From assembly GCF_018118585.1 (NCBI RefSeq), contig NZ_CP069421.1, forward strand, positions 1,364,001 through 1,428,000: 64,000 bases of DNA, written 5' to 3'. This DNA is from Aristaeella lactis (GTDB taxonomy: Bacteria > Bacillota > Clostridia > Christensenellales > Aristaeellaceae). This document shows, one piece after another, positions 8,319-17,100 of the stretch. The translations under genes were made by a program, and so were the position numbers. The notes beneath the pieces were generated by a model. It did no database searches. It saw only the letters and a list, made by a program, of their open reading frames with translations, and was not told the origin of the DNA. How positions within the stretch are numbered: position 1 is the first letter of the stretch; each line of letters begins with the position of its first letter.

Positions 8319-9590
8319 GCACGAAGTGCGAATGACCGCACTTCGCGCATGCCCCGTCAGTCCCTCCATCCGGGCGAAGGCAGCCACATCCTCGGCCACC
8401 GCAGCCAGTGCTTCCTTTGTAAAGTAGGTATACTGTGTCTTCTTTACAAAGTCATCCACGGACAGGGGGCTGGAGAACTTCGCCGTTCCCTGGGTCGGCA
8501 GGGTGTGGTTGGGGCCGGCCAGGTAATCGCCCAGCGCTTCCGGGCAGTTCCTGCCCAGGAAGACCGATCCGGCATGCCGGATGCTGTCCAGCCAGTCAAA
8601 AGGATTGTCCACGCACAGTTCCAGGTGCTCCGGCGCGATCTCGTTGGCAATATCGATCACTGTCTTCAGGTCTTCCGCCACAATGATCTTGCCATTGTTG
8701 TCAATGGATACCCGGGCGATCTCGCTGCGATCCAGTTCGGGGATCTGCTTTTCCAGTTCATCCCGCACCTGTTCGGCCAGCTCCATGGAATCCGTTACCA
8801 GCACCGCGCTGGCCACTTTGTCGTGTTCCGCCTGGCTCAGCAGGTCCGCCGCCAGGTAGGCGGGATTGGACTTGCCGTCAGCCGCCACCAGGATCTCGCT
8901 GGGGCCGGCGATCATATCAATGGAAACAACACCGTAAACCTGCCGCTTGGCTTCCGCCACAAAGGCGTTTCCGGGCCCCACGATCTTGTCTGTCTTCGGC
9001 ACGGATTCCGTTCCGTATGCCAGGGCGGCGATTGCCTGCGCACCGCCGGCCTTGACGATCTTGTCCGCTCCGGCTACTTTGGCGGCGGCCAGGATCGCGG
9101 CATTGATCTTTCCGTCTTTTCCGGGAGGCGTTGCCAGGACAACTTCCTTCACACCCGCGATCTTCGCCGGGATCACGTCCATCAGCACAGTGGAGGACAG
9201 CGGCGCCGTTCCGCCCGGCACATAGATGCCGGCCCGATCCACAGGAATCACCTTCTGGCCCATGACCACGCCGGGCTCATCATTGATAATGAAGGAATTC
9301 CTCACCTGGCGGGTGTGGAATTTCCGGATGTTGGCCGCGGCCTTTTCCAGAACAGCCATAAACTCAGGGGTGGTCGCCGCCAGCGCTTCTTCCATTTCCG
9401 CGGGTGTCACCAGGAGGCTGTCCAGCTTCGCGCCGTCAAACTTTTCGGTATATTCACGCAGGGCTTCGTCTCCCCGCTCCCGCACATTGCGGATGATCTC
9501 CGCAACCTTGTCTGTCACGTTTACGGTAGGCATAGCCCGGGCGAAGATCTCATCATTGGATACCTCGCCGTATTTCATAATACGGATCAT
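8307..9590 (-). CDS. hisD: Histidinol dehydrogenase
   Basis: The protein has 427 residues. It performs two NAD+-dependent oxidations from histidinol to histidine using Zn2+. The signature segment is visible as AGPSEILV, with downstream QAEHD (catalytic His and Zn ligands) and EIAPEHLEL. It overlaps hisG by 4 bases. The C-terminal residues after GHARSAVIRTS (CNEK) come from an inverted repeat plus a 7-bp repeat tract, and so look like late additions to an otherwise normal protein. Confidence 0.97.
   Translation of the reverse strand: MIRIMKYGEVSNDEIFARAMPTVNVTDKVAEIIRNVRERGDEALREYTEKFDGAKLDSLLVTPAEMEEALAATTPEFMAVLEKAAANIRKFHTRQVRNSFIINDEPGVVMGQKVIPVDRAGIYVPGGTAPLSSTVLMDVIPAKIAGVKEVVLATPPGKDGKINAAILAAAKVAGADKIVKAGGAQAIAALAYGTESVPKTDKIVGPGNAFVAEAKRQVYGVVSIDMIAGPSEILVAADGKSNPAYLAADLLSQAEHDKVASAVLVTDSMELAEQVRDELEKQIPELDRSEIARVSIDNNGKIIVAEDLKTVIDIANEIAPEHLELCVDNPFDWLDSIRHAGSVFLGRNCPEALGDYLAGPNHTLPTQGTAKFSSPLSVDDFVKKTQYTYFTKEALAAVAEDVAAFARMEGLTGHARSAVIRTSCNEK
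8319..8348 (-). repeat. Gene-end inverted repeat inside hisD
   Basis: A 12-bp stem (GCACGAAGTGCG with CGCACTTCGCGC) has a six-base loop. The single mismatch on the plus strand is a G-U pair in the minus-strand RNA. It encodes the last conserved hisD residues and is followed by the AATGAA-type 7-bp tract. Confidence 0.8.
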
Positions 9591-10213
9591 GCTTCCTGCA
9601 CTTCCTTTCTGAGTCCCTCGGTCAGCCGCTCGATCTGCTCTGTCCGGAATTTGAATCCGGACTTGTTGGCGATCAGCCGGGCTGAGATCGGAACGATCTC
9701 TTCGATAACGGAGAGGTTATTCTCCCGCAGGGTGGTACCGGTCTCAACGATATCCACGATAACATCGGACAGCCCCAGGATCGGGGCGATCTCAATGGAA
9801 CCGTTCAGGTGGATGATGTCGATATCCCTGCCGATGGAAGAGTAGTAATCCCGGGCGATCCGGGAAAACTTGGTGGCAACGCGCAGTGTGCGGTTCGGAT
9901 CATCCCGGAATCCTGCCGGCGCGGCGACTGCCATCCGGCATTTGCCCACATTCAGGTCCAGCAGTTCATAGACGTCCGGCTGGTACTCCAGCAGGATATC
10001 CTTTCCGGCCACGCCGATATCGGCTGCGCCGCGTTCCACATAGATCGCCACGTCAGACGGCTTCACCCAGAAATAACGTACGCCGGCTTCCTCGTTGTCG
10101 AAGATCAGTTTCCGGCTGTTCTCCATCAGTGCCGGGCATTCAAAGCCGGCTTTGGCGAACATGGCATATACTTTCTCGCCCAGTCTTCCCTTGGGCAGCG
10201 CGATATTAAGCAC
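9587..10213 (-). CDS. hisG: ATP phosphoribosyltransferase catalytic subunit (short form)
   Basis: The protein has 208 residues, the short HisG that needs HisZ. It condenses ATP with PRPP, the first and feedback-regulated step. LPKGRLGEKV starts the protein. VERGAADIGVAGKD and DIVETGTTLRENNL are typical, the latter being the PRPP-loop region. The start is GTG with GAGGAC upstream, overlapping the hisZ stop by 8 bases. The C-terminal regulatory domain of long HisG is absent, as expected. Confidence 0.96.
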   Translation of the reverse strand: MLNIALPKGRLGEKVYAMFAKAGFECPALMENSRKLIFDNEEAGVRYFWVKPSDVAIYVERGAADIGVAGKDILLEYQPDVYELLDLNVGKCRMAVAAPAGFRDDPNRTLRVATKFSRIARDYYSSIGRDIDIIHLNGSIEIAPILGLSDVIVDIVETGTTLRENNLSVIEEIVPISARLIANKSGFKFRTEQIERLTEGLRKEVQEA

Positions 10214-11153
10214 GGAAGTCGTCCTCCTCTGTCAGTCTTTCCAGCATGTCAAGGAATACGGCGAAACCGATTGCCCGGTCCTTCCGTCCCATTTTCTTCA
10301 TCAGCGTGTCATACTGCCCGCCGGACAGTACGCTGCCGGGGATACCGCTGATGAAGCCCTTGAACGCGATCCCGTTATAGTACTTCAGGTCGCCGGTGGC
10401 GGAAAAATCGATCTGGATCCTGTCCTCGATATCGCTGCCGGTAAACCCGGCCACTGCCCGACCCAGCTCCGCCGCCATCTCACCGGCACCGTATTCTTCC
10501 GCCAGCGCCCGGATCTTCGGCATCACCGTGCGGGGCGTACCGTAAAGGCTCAGCAGTTCCTTCAGAGCGTCTTCCGCTCCTTCCCTGATCCCGTTGTCCC
10601 GGCAAACCCGGCTGATTCCGTGCAGGTTCTTCTGCCCGGCGCAGCGTAGGATTTCCTCCTTCACATTCACGTCCGGCGCGATGGCATCCACAAAGGCGCC
10701 CAGAATACCTACATGGCTGATCTCCAGTACAAACTGCTCGGAGCACAGGCGCAGGCTTTCAGCCGCCAGCTTCAGCACTTCCGCGACGCAGGCACCGTCC
10801 ACAGCGCCCATGCATTCCAGGCCGACCTGGGTCTGCTCCCGGAATCCGTCCGCACCGGCGGAAACGCGGTAGACGTTTTCATGGTAGTAGAGCCTCTGGA
10901 TCTCCCCGGGGGTGTCTTTCCTGTTCTTTATAATGGAAAGAGTCACGTCCGGTTTCAGGGCCATCAGCCTGCCGTTGGTGTCGGTAAAGGTGATGACCCC
11001 TTCGGAAAACAGGAAGTCCTTGTTCCGGCTGTACAGGTCATACTCCTCAAACTTGCTCATCCGGTAGCGTTCATATCCATATCCGGAATACAGGGAACGA
11101 AGGCGGAAACTGATCCGTTCCTGACCGTTCATTACGCTGTCATCAATCTGCAT
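10206..11153 (-). CDS. hisZ: ATP phosphoribosyltransferase regulatory subunit (histidyl-tRNA synthetase paralogue)
   Basis: The protein has 315 residues. It is similar to the catalytic core of histidyl-tRNA synthetase but lacks the anticodon domain, and it activates and confers histidine feedback on short HisG. Visible HisRS-like motifs are ALKPDVTLSI, YYHENVYR and QTQVGLECMG. The reading frame is open 43 codons further upstream. I choose the ATG at 11153 because AGGAGGAG lies directly before it and the promoter at 11214-11242 would be inside a longer gene. It is the first gene of the his operon. Confidence 0.94.
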   Translation of the reverse strand: MQIDDSVMNGQERISFRLRSLYSGYGYERYRMSKFEEYDLYSRNKDFLFSEGVITFTDTNGRLMALKPDVTLSIIKNRKDTPGEIQRLYYHENVYRVSAGADGFREQTQVGLECMGAVDGACVAEVLKLAAESLRLCSEQFVLEISHVGILGAFVDAIAPDVNVKEEILRCAGQKNLHGISRVCRDNGIREGAEDALKELLSLYGTPRTVMPKIRALAEEYGAGEMAAELGRAVAGFTGSDIEDRIQIDFSATGDLKYYNGIAFKGFISGIPGSVLSGGQYDTLMKKMGRKDRAIGFAVFLDMLERLTEEDDFRA

Positions 11154-11213
11154 ACGTACTCCTCCTGGATCCGGGAAAAGCCGTTTTCCGGCCCCTCCCC
11201 AAAATTCTTTACC

Positions 11214-11242
11214 ATGATAATGCTTTACCGTGATAAAGTCAA
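11214..11242 (-). promoter_or_regulatory. his operon promoter with overlapping direct-repeat operator (11207-11236)
   Basis: On the minus strand, TTGACT (11237-11242) and TATCAT (11214-11219) are 17 bases apart. Two direct repeats TTATCAYGGTAAAG, at 11223-11236 and 11207-11220, cover the spacer, -10 and start region with a 16-base period. A partial third copy (GTGGTAAA) lies upstream. The leader is only about 55 bases, with no T-box or attenuator. Repressor control is therefore likely. A TrpR-like YerC/HisR regulator is a candidate by analogy. Confidence 0.75.
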
Positions 11243-11339
11243 GTATTTTTTTACCACAATATATTGTATGCTTATTCCGCAACGGTAACTATTTCGTTGT
11301 TTTTCTATAATATATTTGTAAAAATTTCTTCAAAAAGAC

Positions 11340-11368
11340 TTTTCATTTCGATAAAATTTGTATATAAT
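11340..11368 (+). promoter_or_regulatory. Promoter of the five-SH3 protein gene
   Basis: TTTTCA (11340-11345) and a perfect TATAAT (11363-11368) are 17 bases apart. They lie about 47 bases before the ATG at 11416, divergent from the his operon. Confidence 0.6.
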
Positions 11369-11415
11369 CACTGTGGTTATTCATATTGGTATTACTGTTT
11401 TTGGAGGGAGCTCTG

Positions 11416-12624
11416 ATGAAAAAACGTCTGATTGCACTGCTGCTTGTGCTGGCCCTGCTGATTCCGGCCGCGGTTGCTTCTGCTGCCACCTGGTACAGGG
11501 TAAACACTACTTCCCTGCGGGTTCGTTTCCTGCCTGATACCAGTGCCAAGGAAATCGGCAGCTACCGCAAGGATTATGCCTGCACCATTGACAAAAACTA
11601 CAAGGACGGCTGGTCCTATGTTACATTCTCCAATGGTACGCAGGGCTATGTCCAGACCAAGTACATTACCAAGGCCAGTTCCTACAAGGCCTGGATCTAT
11701 AAGGATGATACCTCCCTGCGCAAGGGTCCGGACGGCAGCTTCCAGGCGATCGCTTCTCTCGCCCAGGGCACAAAGGTGACCGTTCTTTCCCACGGCTCCA
11801 AGTATGACTATGTCAGCGCCGGTGACCTGGGACAGGGCTATGTGGTCAACAGCCTGCTGAGCAAGAAAAAGATTGCCCCCTCCGGAAATGAATCCACCGG
11901 CACTGCCTCCGGCGGTAACTATGAAGCCTGGGTGTTCAACGCGGCTGACCGGAAGGTTAACCTCCGCAAGAACCCGAACACCAATGCGGCTGTGATCGCC
12001 CAGTACCCCTCCGGAACCCAGGTCCATGTTGTTTCCCACGGAGAAACCTGGGACAAGGTTCAGGTCGGCGGCAATGAAGGCTGGATGATGAACCGCTTCC
12101 TTTCCACCGCGGTTCCCGCTCCCACGCCTGACACCGGAGTGGCTCCCACTCCCGAAAGCGATACTTCCTACACCGCCTACGCCGTAACAGACAACAAAAA
12201 GGGTGTTAACGTCCGTAAGGGTGCCGGCAGCGGTTATACTAAGCTTTTCTCCGTTCCCTACGGTGCTCCCGTCCTGGTGCTGAAGCACGACACCACCTGG
12301 GACTATATCCAGTATAACGGCCGGAAGGGCTACATGATGAACAAGTACTTGCAGCTTTCCAAGCCTGCTGACGCGGCTAACATCGAAACGCAGGATCCCT
12401 CTGTTGTGACTCCCACCCCGAAGCCCTTTGAACAGTACACCACCACCGTTAAGGTTGACCAGCTGAACTTCCATAAGCAGAAAGGTGACTGGTCCTCCAA
12501 CGTGGACGGCGTCGGCCGGCTGAACTCCGGTGACTCCGTAAAGGTGCTGGAGATCTCCGGCGGCTGGGCCAAGGTCGAATACAACGGCTATACCGGCTGG
12601 GTCCATAAAGAATTCCTCAACTGA
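11416..12624 (+). CDS. Secreted protein with five bacterial SH3 domains
   Basis: The protein has 402 residues. Residues 1-23 are a signal peptide (KKRLIALLLVLALLIPAAVASA). Five SH3b repeats of about 60-65 residues follow, each with a V/S-L-R/N-V-R core and a GxxGYV/GWM closing motif. Examples are TSLRVRF, TSLRKGP, VNLRKNP and VNVRKGA, with the last diverged (LNFHKQK). Two Pro/Thr linkers (APTPDTGVAPTPES and VVTPTPKP) separate the later domains. SH3b domains usually bind peptidoglycan or its peptides. No catalytic domain is present, so a wall-binding sensor or scaffold is likely. GGAGGGAG precedes the ATG. Confidence 0.85.
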   Translation: MKKRLIALLLVLALLIPAAVASAATWYRVNTTSLRVRFLPDTSAKEIGSYRKDYACTIDKNYKDGWSYVTFSNGTQGYVQTKYITKASSYKAWIYKDDTSLRKGPDGSFQAIASLAQGTKVTVLSHGSKYDYVSAGDLGQGYVVNSLLSKKKIAPSGNESTGTASGGNYEAWVFNAADRKVNLRKNPNTNAAVIAQYPSGTQVHVVSHGETWDKVQVGGNEGWMMNRFLSTAVPAPTPDTGVAPTPESDTSYTAYAVTDNKKGVNVRKGAGSGYTKLFSVPYGAPVLVLKHDTTWDYIQYNGRKGYMMNKYLQLSKPADAANIETQDPSVVTPTPKPFEQYTTTVKVDQLNFHKQKGDWSSNVDGVGRLNSGDSVKVLEISGGWAKVEYNGYTGWVHKEFLN

Positions 12625-12635
12625 GGAGCGCAGCC

Positions 12636-12893
12636 ATGAAAGGAAGAAAATCCGGCGCTGTTGCCATGTTCATCGGTTTGTTCCTGATCGTAGTGTTCTT
12701 CACGGGAATGGCCGTTGACAACAATCCCCGCGCGCTGATGCGGAATGACGGATATGACAGGGCGCTTGAACTGTTCGGCGTGTTCTGCGCCGGTATATGG
12801 CTTCCTGCCGGCATCATCGGTTTCCCCCTGTTCCTGATCTCGCTGGTCATCAGCCTGGTCCGTGAACACCGGGAAAAAAGCCGGGAACAATAA
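12636..12893 (+). CDS. Small two-helix membrane protein, unknown function
   Basis: The protein has 85 residues. There are two predicted membrane segments (about 8-26 and 45-73) and a charged, probably cytoplasmic C-terminus (REHREKSREQ). It begins 11 bases after the SH3 gene stop with GAGGAG overlapping that stop, so the two are co-transcribed and end at the terminator at 12910. I recognise no family. Pairing with a wall-binding SH3 protein suggests an envelope role. Confidence 0.7.
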   Translation: MKGRKSGAVAMFIGLFLIVVFFTGMAVDNNPRALMRNDGYDRALELFGVFCAGIWLPAGIIGFPLFLISLVISLVREHREKSREQ

Positions 12894-12909
12894 ACCCGAT
12901 ATAAACAAA

Positions 12910-12945
12910 GGAGCACGATCCACACGGATCGTGCTCCTTCTTTTA
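12910..12945. terminator. Intrinsic terminator between convergent genes
   Basis: A 12-bp perfect stem (GGAGCACGATCC) with loop ACAC is followed by TTCTTTTA on the plus strand. It ends the SH3/small-membrane-protein unit and could also serve the convergent BMP operon. Confidence 0.9.
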
Positions 12946-12967
12946 TGCCCTTCCGGGTCCTGGCTGC

Positions 12968-14161
12968 TCAGTTCTCCACCGTAATGTAATCCTTCAGGAT
13001 ATAGCCGAAGGAGGGATTGGAGGAATACTGGTTCTCCGTAAAGCCTTCGTTCAGGTCAATGGTGTCTGACGCGTTGAGCGGATTTACACCGGTGTAGTTG
13101 CCGCTGAACACCCTGATCTTCCCTTTTTTCAGGCCCTCAATGGCATTGTCGATCTTTTCCTGTGTTCCTTCCGCGGCAATGAATTTATTCAGTTCCAGCA
13201 GCTCCACCCATCCGCTTTCAAAGCCGGCACTCAGGTCTCGGCCGTGTTCATGGGCTTCCACCGTGTTTTCAATGCTGGTACCGCTCATGACCGCCTGGAC
13301 CGCCTGGATCACGTAAGGGGCCCAGTTGGTCCTGATGCTGGCCAGTGCGCAGGAGGGGGCGATATCCATCATGCTCTGGTGGTATCCCACGTGGTAGACG
13401 GTCTTTCCGGCGGATGCCGCTTCCTCACAGGCAACAGCCGGTGCGGTGGTGTTCACGTGCTGGGCAATGATCACGCAGCCTTCTTCGATCAGTTCCCTGG
13501 TCTGTTCCTTTTCCGCGGCGTAGTTGCTCCAGCTGCCGGTATACCGCACGCGCATGGTCGCCTCCGGCGCCACACTGCGCACGCCCAGCAGGAACGCCGT
13601 ATAGCCGGAGATAACCTCCGTGCTGGCATTGGCGCCCACATACCCTACCAGTGCGTCCCGCGGAAGCAGTGCCCCGCTGTCCAGCAGCTGGCGCAGCTTC
13701 ATGCCGGCGGCGATACCGCTGATATAGCGGGCCTGGTATATTTCCCCGTTGAAGGTATGGTAATTGTCCGGTGTGCCGTCCATGCTGATGGTCGGCAGGG
13801 ACACCTGGCAGAACTGCACGTCCGGGAATTCCCTGGCCAGCGTGATCGGAATATCCGTATCCATGTTAATAAAGAGAATCTTAACGCCATCCCGGATCAG
13901 TTCCCGCATAGGCTGTTCCGATTCCCTGCTCAGCACATTGCTCTTCACCAGCACCTGTACCCGGTCGCCGTATTCATCCTCCAGAGCCCGCTGCGCCTTG
14001 ACAAAGTTGGCGGTATACGGTGTGCTCTCATCTTCGGAATAAACAAAGCCTACCCGGGTCACATTGATCTTCGGCGCGTTGTCCCAGAACCCGGTTATGA
14101 TTGATAAAGCAGCCAGCACAAGCACGCAGATGATAACAGTCGGGAGAAAAAACTTCTTCAC
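12968..14161 (-). CDS. BMP-family (PnrA-like) solute-binding protein
   Basis: The protein has 397 residues. An N-terminal hydrophobic segment (residues about 5-25) without a clear lipobox suggests a membrane-anchored or secreted form. The remainder matches the BMP/PnrA class of periplasmic-type binding proteins, whose known ligands are mostly purine nucleosides (VGFVYS, FINMDTDI, GYVGANAS, CVIIAQHVNTTAP). The start is GTG at 14161, overlapping the stop of the HD-GYP gene (GTGA). No ABC permease or ATPase is adjacent, so a sensory rather than transport role is plausible. Confidence 0.85.
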   Translation of the reverse strand: MKKFFLPTVIICVLVLAALSIITGFWDNAPKINVTRVGFVYSEDESTPYTANFVKAQRALEDEYGDRVQVLVKSNVLSRESEQPMRELIRDGVKILFINMDTDIPITLAREFPDVQFCQVSLPTISMDGTPDNYHTFNGEIYQARYISGIAAGMKLRQLLDSGALLPRDALVGYVGANASTEVISGYTAFLLGVRSVAPEATMRVRYTGSWSNYAAEKEQTRELIEEGCVIIAQHVNTTAPAVACEEAASAGKTVYHVGYHQSMMDIAPSCALASIRTNWAPYVIQAVQAVMSGTSIENTVEAHEHGRDLSAGFESGWVELLELNKFIAAEGTQEKIDNAIEGLKKGKIRVFSGNYTGVNPLNASDTIDLNEGFTENQYSSNPSFGYILKDYITVEN

Positions 14162-17100
14162 GCTTTACCACCTTCTTCCTGGTCCTTCCTCTCCGAGATG
14201 CTGCCGGAACTGAAAGGACTTCCATCCTGCTTGTTCGCTTCGTTTTCCCGGGCGGCCGCCGCTTCCTTCTCTGCCTGTTCGCTGGCTTCCCTGGATACGT
14301 GGTAGATCTCGTTCAGGTCGATCGTGCCGTCCTTGATCAGCTTCAGCAGAATATCAACAAACTGCGGGTCAAACTGCGTTCCCCTGCCCCGTTCCATCTC
14401 GCCCAGCACGTAGCTGAAGTCCATCTGCTGGCGGTAGATACGGTTGGCTGTCATGGCGTCAAAGGCGTCTGCCACACCAATGATCCGGGCAAACAGCGGG
14501 ATCTCCTCGCCTTTCAGGCCTTTGGGATAGCCCCGGCCGTCATACCGTTCATGGTGATACTGCGCACCGTCAATAACGTTGTCCAGCAGCGTAAAGTCCT
14601 TCAGGATTTCCGCGCCGCGGGTCGTATGGGATTTCATGACGGCGTATTCTTCATCCGTCAGACGGCCCGGCTTATTCAGGATAGCGTCGGGAATACCGAT
14701 CTTGCCGATATCGTGCATATGAGCTGACCATTCAATATCCCTGCACTGTTTTTCGTCCAGTCCGTACTCACGGGCGATCTTCTTGGAATAGATAGCCACA
14801 CGCTTGCTGTGGTCACTGGTCCGCTGGTCCTTGGCATCGACCGTACGGGCAATGGCAATAACTGTCTGTTTGCCCATCTCGATCTGACGGTTCGCCAGTT
14901 CCAGCTGTTCCTGCATCTTCCGCTCATGACGCTTGACCAGCAGCCATGTCACCCAGCCCACTGTAAACATAGGAACCGAAAGCATATAGAAGATGAACCA
15001 GTTGTTGTCGTACATCTCCTTTTCTTTCGTGATGTTGTAGGTACGCTCAACAATGATGTTCTCCTGGTTGTTGTCGAAAACAGCCAGGCGGAACACATAG
15101 TCCCCCGCGGGCAGGTTGGTATAGGAAATGGAACCCAGGGAGTTCTGCGGAACAATGGTCCAGTTCGTGTCGAAGCCATCCAGCATATAGCCGACGTTCG
15201 GATCCTGGATCGTGTAGTTGATCACTTCCGGCAGGATCTCCAGGCGGCTGACGCCCCGCGGGATCTTCTGGGTCACGCTGCGATCCACCCGGTGGACCGT
15301 ACCGTCCATTTTGATGGTGGGAACGCTCATCCGGTACACCTTGGCCCCGGAGGCAAAGCTGTTGGTGTTGATCACAAACACGCCGGTGTCGCAGGGCAGG
15401 TACAGGTCGCCGTTCTCAGCGTTGAACCAGGTCCAGGAGTTGGCGGTCAGGCTGCTGTTCAGCCCGCGCCGGGAATCCAGCAGGTCATAGGAGATTTCAT
15501 CCTTGCCGCTGAGCAGCTCATTCCGGTCCACGGTATAGATACCGGCGCTGCTCAGCACAAACAAGCTGTCCGTTCCCTTGATCCAGATATCATAGTTGTT
15601 GAAATAAGGGAAGTTGTCCAGCTTGCGGATGGTTTCATCCGTGTTCATGTAGCAAAGGCCGTTGCTTGTCACCACAAAGACGCCGCCGGTCTTGGTGTCC
15701 GGCACCGTCCGGAGGATCACCTCACTGCTCAGGCCGTCGACCCGGGTCAGCATCCTGACCACGTCGCCGTTCTCAATCACTGCCAGGCCGTTTCCGTCCG
15801 TACCGGCCAGGATCTTTCCGTCCGGAAGTTCCGTAATGGTCAGCACCATGCTGCTGATCCGGTCTTCCGCGTAAACGATGGTGTGTTCGATCCTGTGGTC
15901 CCGGATATAGCTCAGTCCCGTATCGCCGGCCGCGAGGATCGTACCATCCCGCAGCTGGGCCACCACCCTCGCCCGGTTTCCGAACGCGCCGTTATCCCGG
16001 TTATACACATATTCCGTTCCGTCCGGATCAAACTCTGCAAGGCCGTCGCCATAGGTGCAGACCCACAGGTGGCTCTGGTCATCCACTGTCATGCAGCGGA
16101 TCCGGACTCCACTGAACCGCTCGGTGATCTTGTCCTGGACCCGGTTCATTCCCCGTTGGTCCACCGCGTCCATGCCCTTGTCCGTGCCGATGTAATATAC
16201 GCCGTTCCACTGGGCCACGGTATTGACCACCCGTTTTTCCATACCGGCAGTGGAATAGATATCCCGGAAGTCTGAAGCCGCAAGGCGCAGCAGGCCAAGC
16301 CGGGAGGATGTGAACCACAGGTTTCCCTGATAGTCCACCAGCATGTTGTCAATGGAATTGTTGAAATTGTTGGTGTTGATCCTTTCGTATTCACCGCCGG
16401 CGGAAAGATAGGCGATGCCATTGTCCGCGCAGATGAACATCCCGCCGTTATCCATGTAATGCATGTTCTTGATGCTTACAAGGCCGGGATATTCCGTTGT
16501 GCCGCGCAGGTCAAACCAGCCTTTGCTGATATCAAAACGGAATATCTCATTGCCGGATGTGGCGGCAAGCAGGTATCCGTCCGGATCAAACGCGCAGCTC
16601 TTGAACACCGTCTGGCGTTCCGGAAGCTGCCTGGACGATACGATCCGTCCCTGCTGCAGCAGGAACAGCGTTCCTTCATTGGTGACAGCAGCCACGTTTC
16701 CGCAGTCGTCCGCGGTCAGCTGTTCCGCGTATGCCACCTCGGAAAGGGTATTCAGCTTCTTCAGGCCGCAGTTCAGCGTCAGGATCTGCATGCTGCCCGT
16801 GGTACCTATATAGTAGTAGCCATCCGAACTCCGGATGATGGATTTGACAGAGTTAGCCGGAAGGCCCTGGCTCTGGTCAATGACGTTGACCACCTGTTCG
16901 TTAATGACGATGGAAAGGCCGTTGTCATTGGTGCCGATCCAGAGGCGTCCCTCTTCATCCACATACAGGCAGTTCACATTCCGAACCGAATCGAAACCGT
17001 CCATCCAGCGGAATTCCCGTCCGTTGTACCGGTACAGGCCGGCATAGGTGCCGATCCAGATAATGCCGTCCCTGGTGATGTTGATATCGTTGGCCTCACC

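Noticed and set aside
11154-11240. T-box or histidine attenuator upstream of the his operon
   Set aside because: The predicted leader is only about 55 bases with no specifier stem, no T-box core and no terminator.
11154-11282. N-terminal extension of hisZ by 43 codons
   Set aside because: The extension has no ribosome-binding site and covers the promoter and operator. The internal ATG at 11153 has a perfect AGGAGGAG site.
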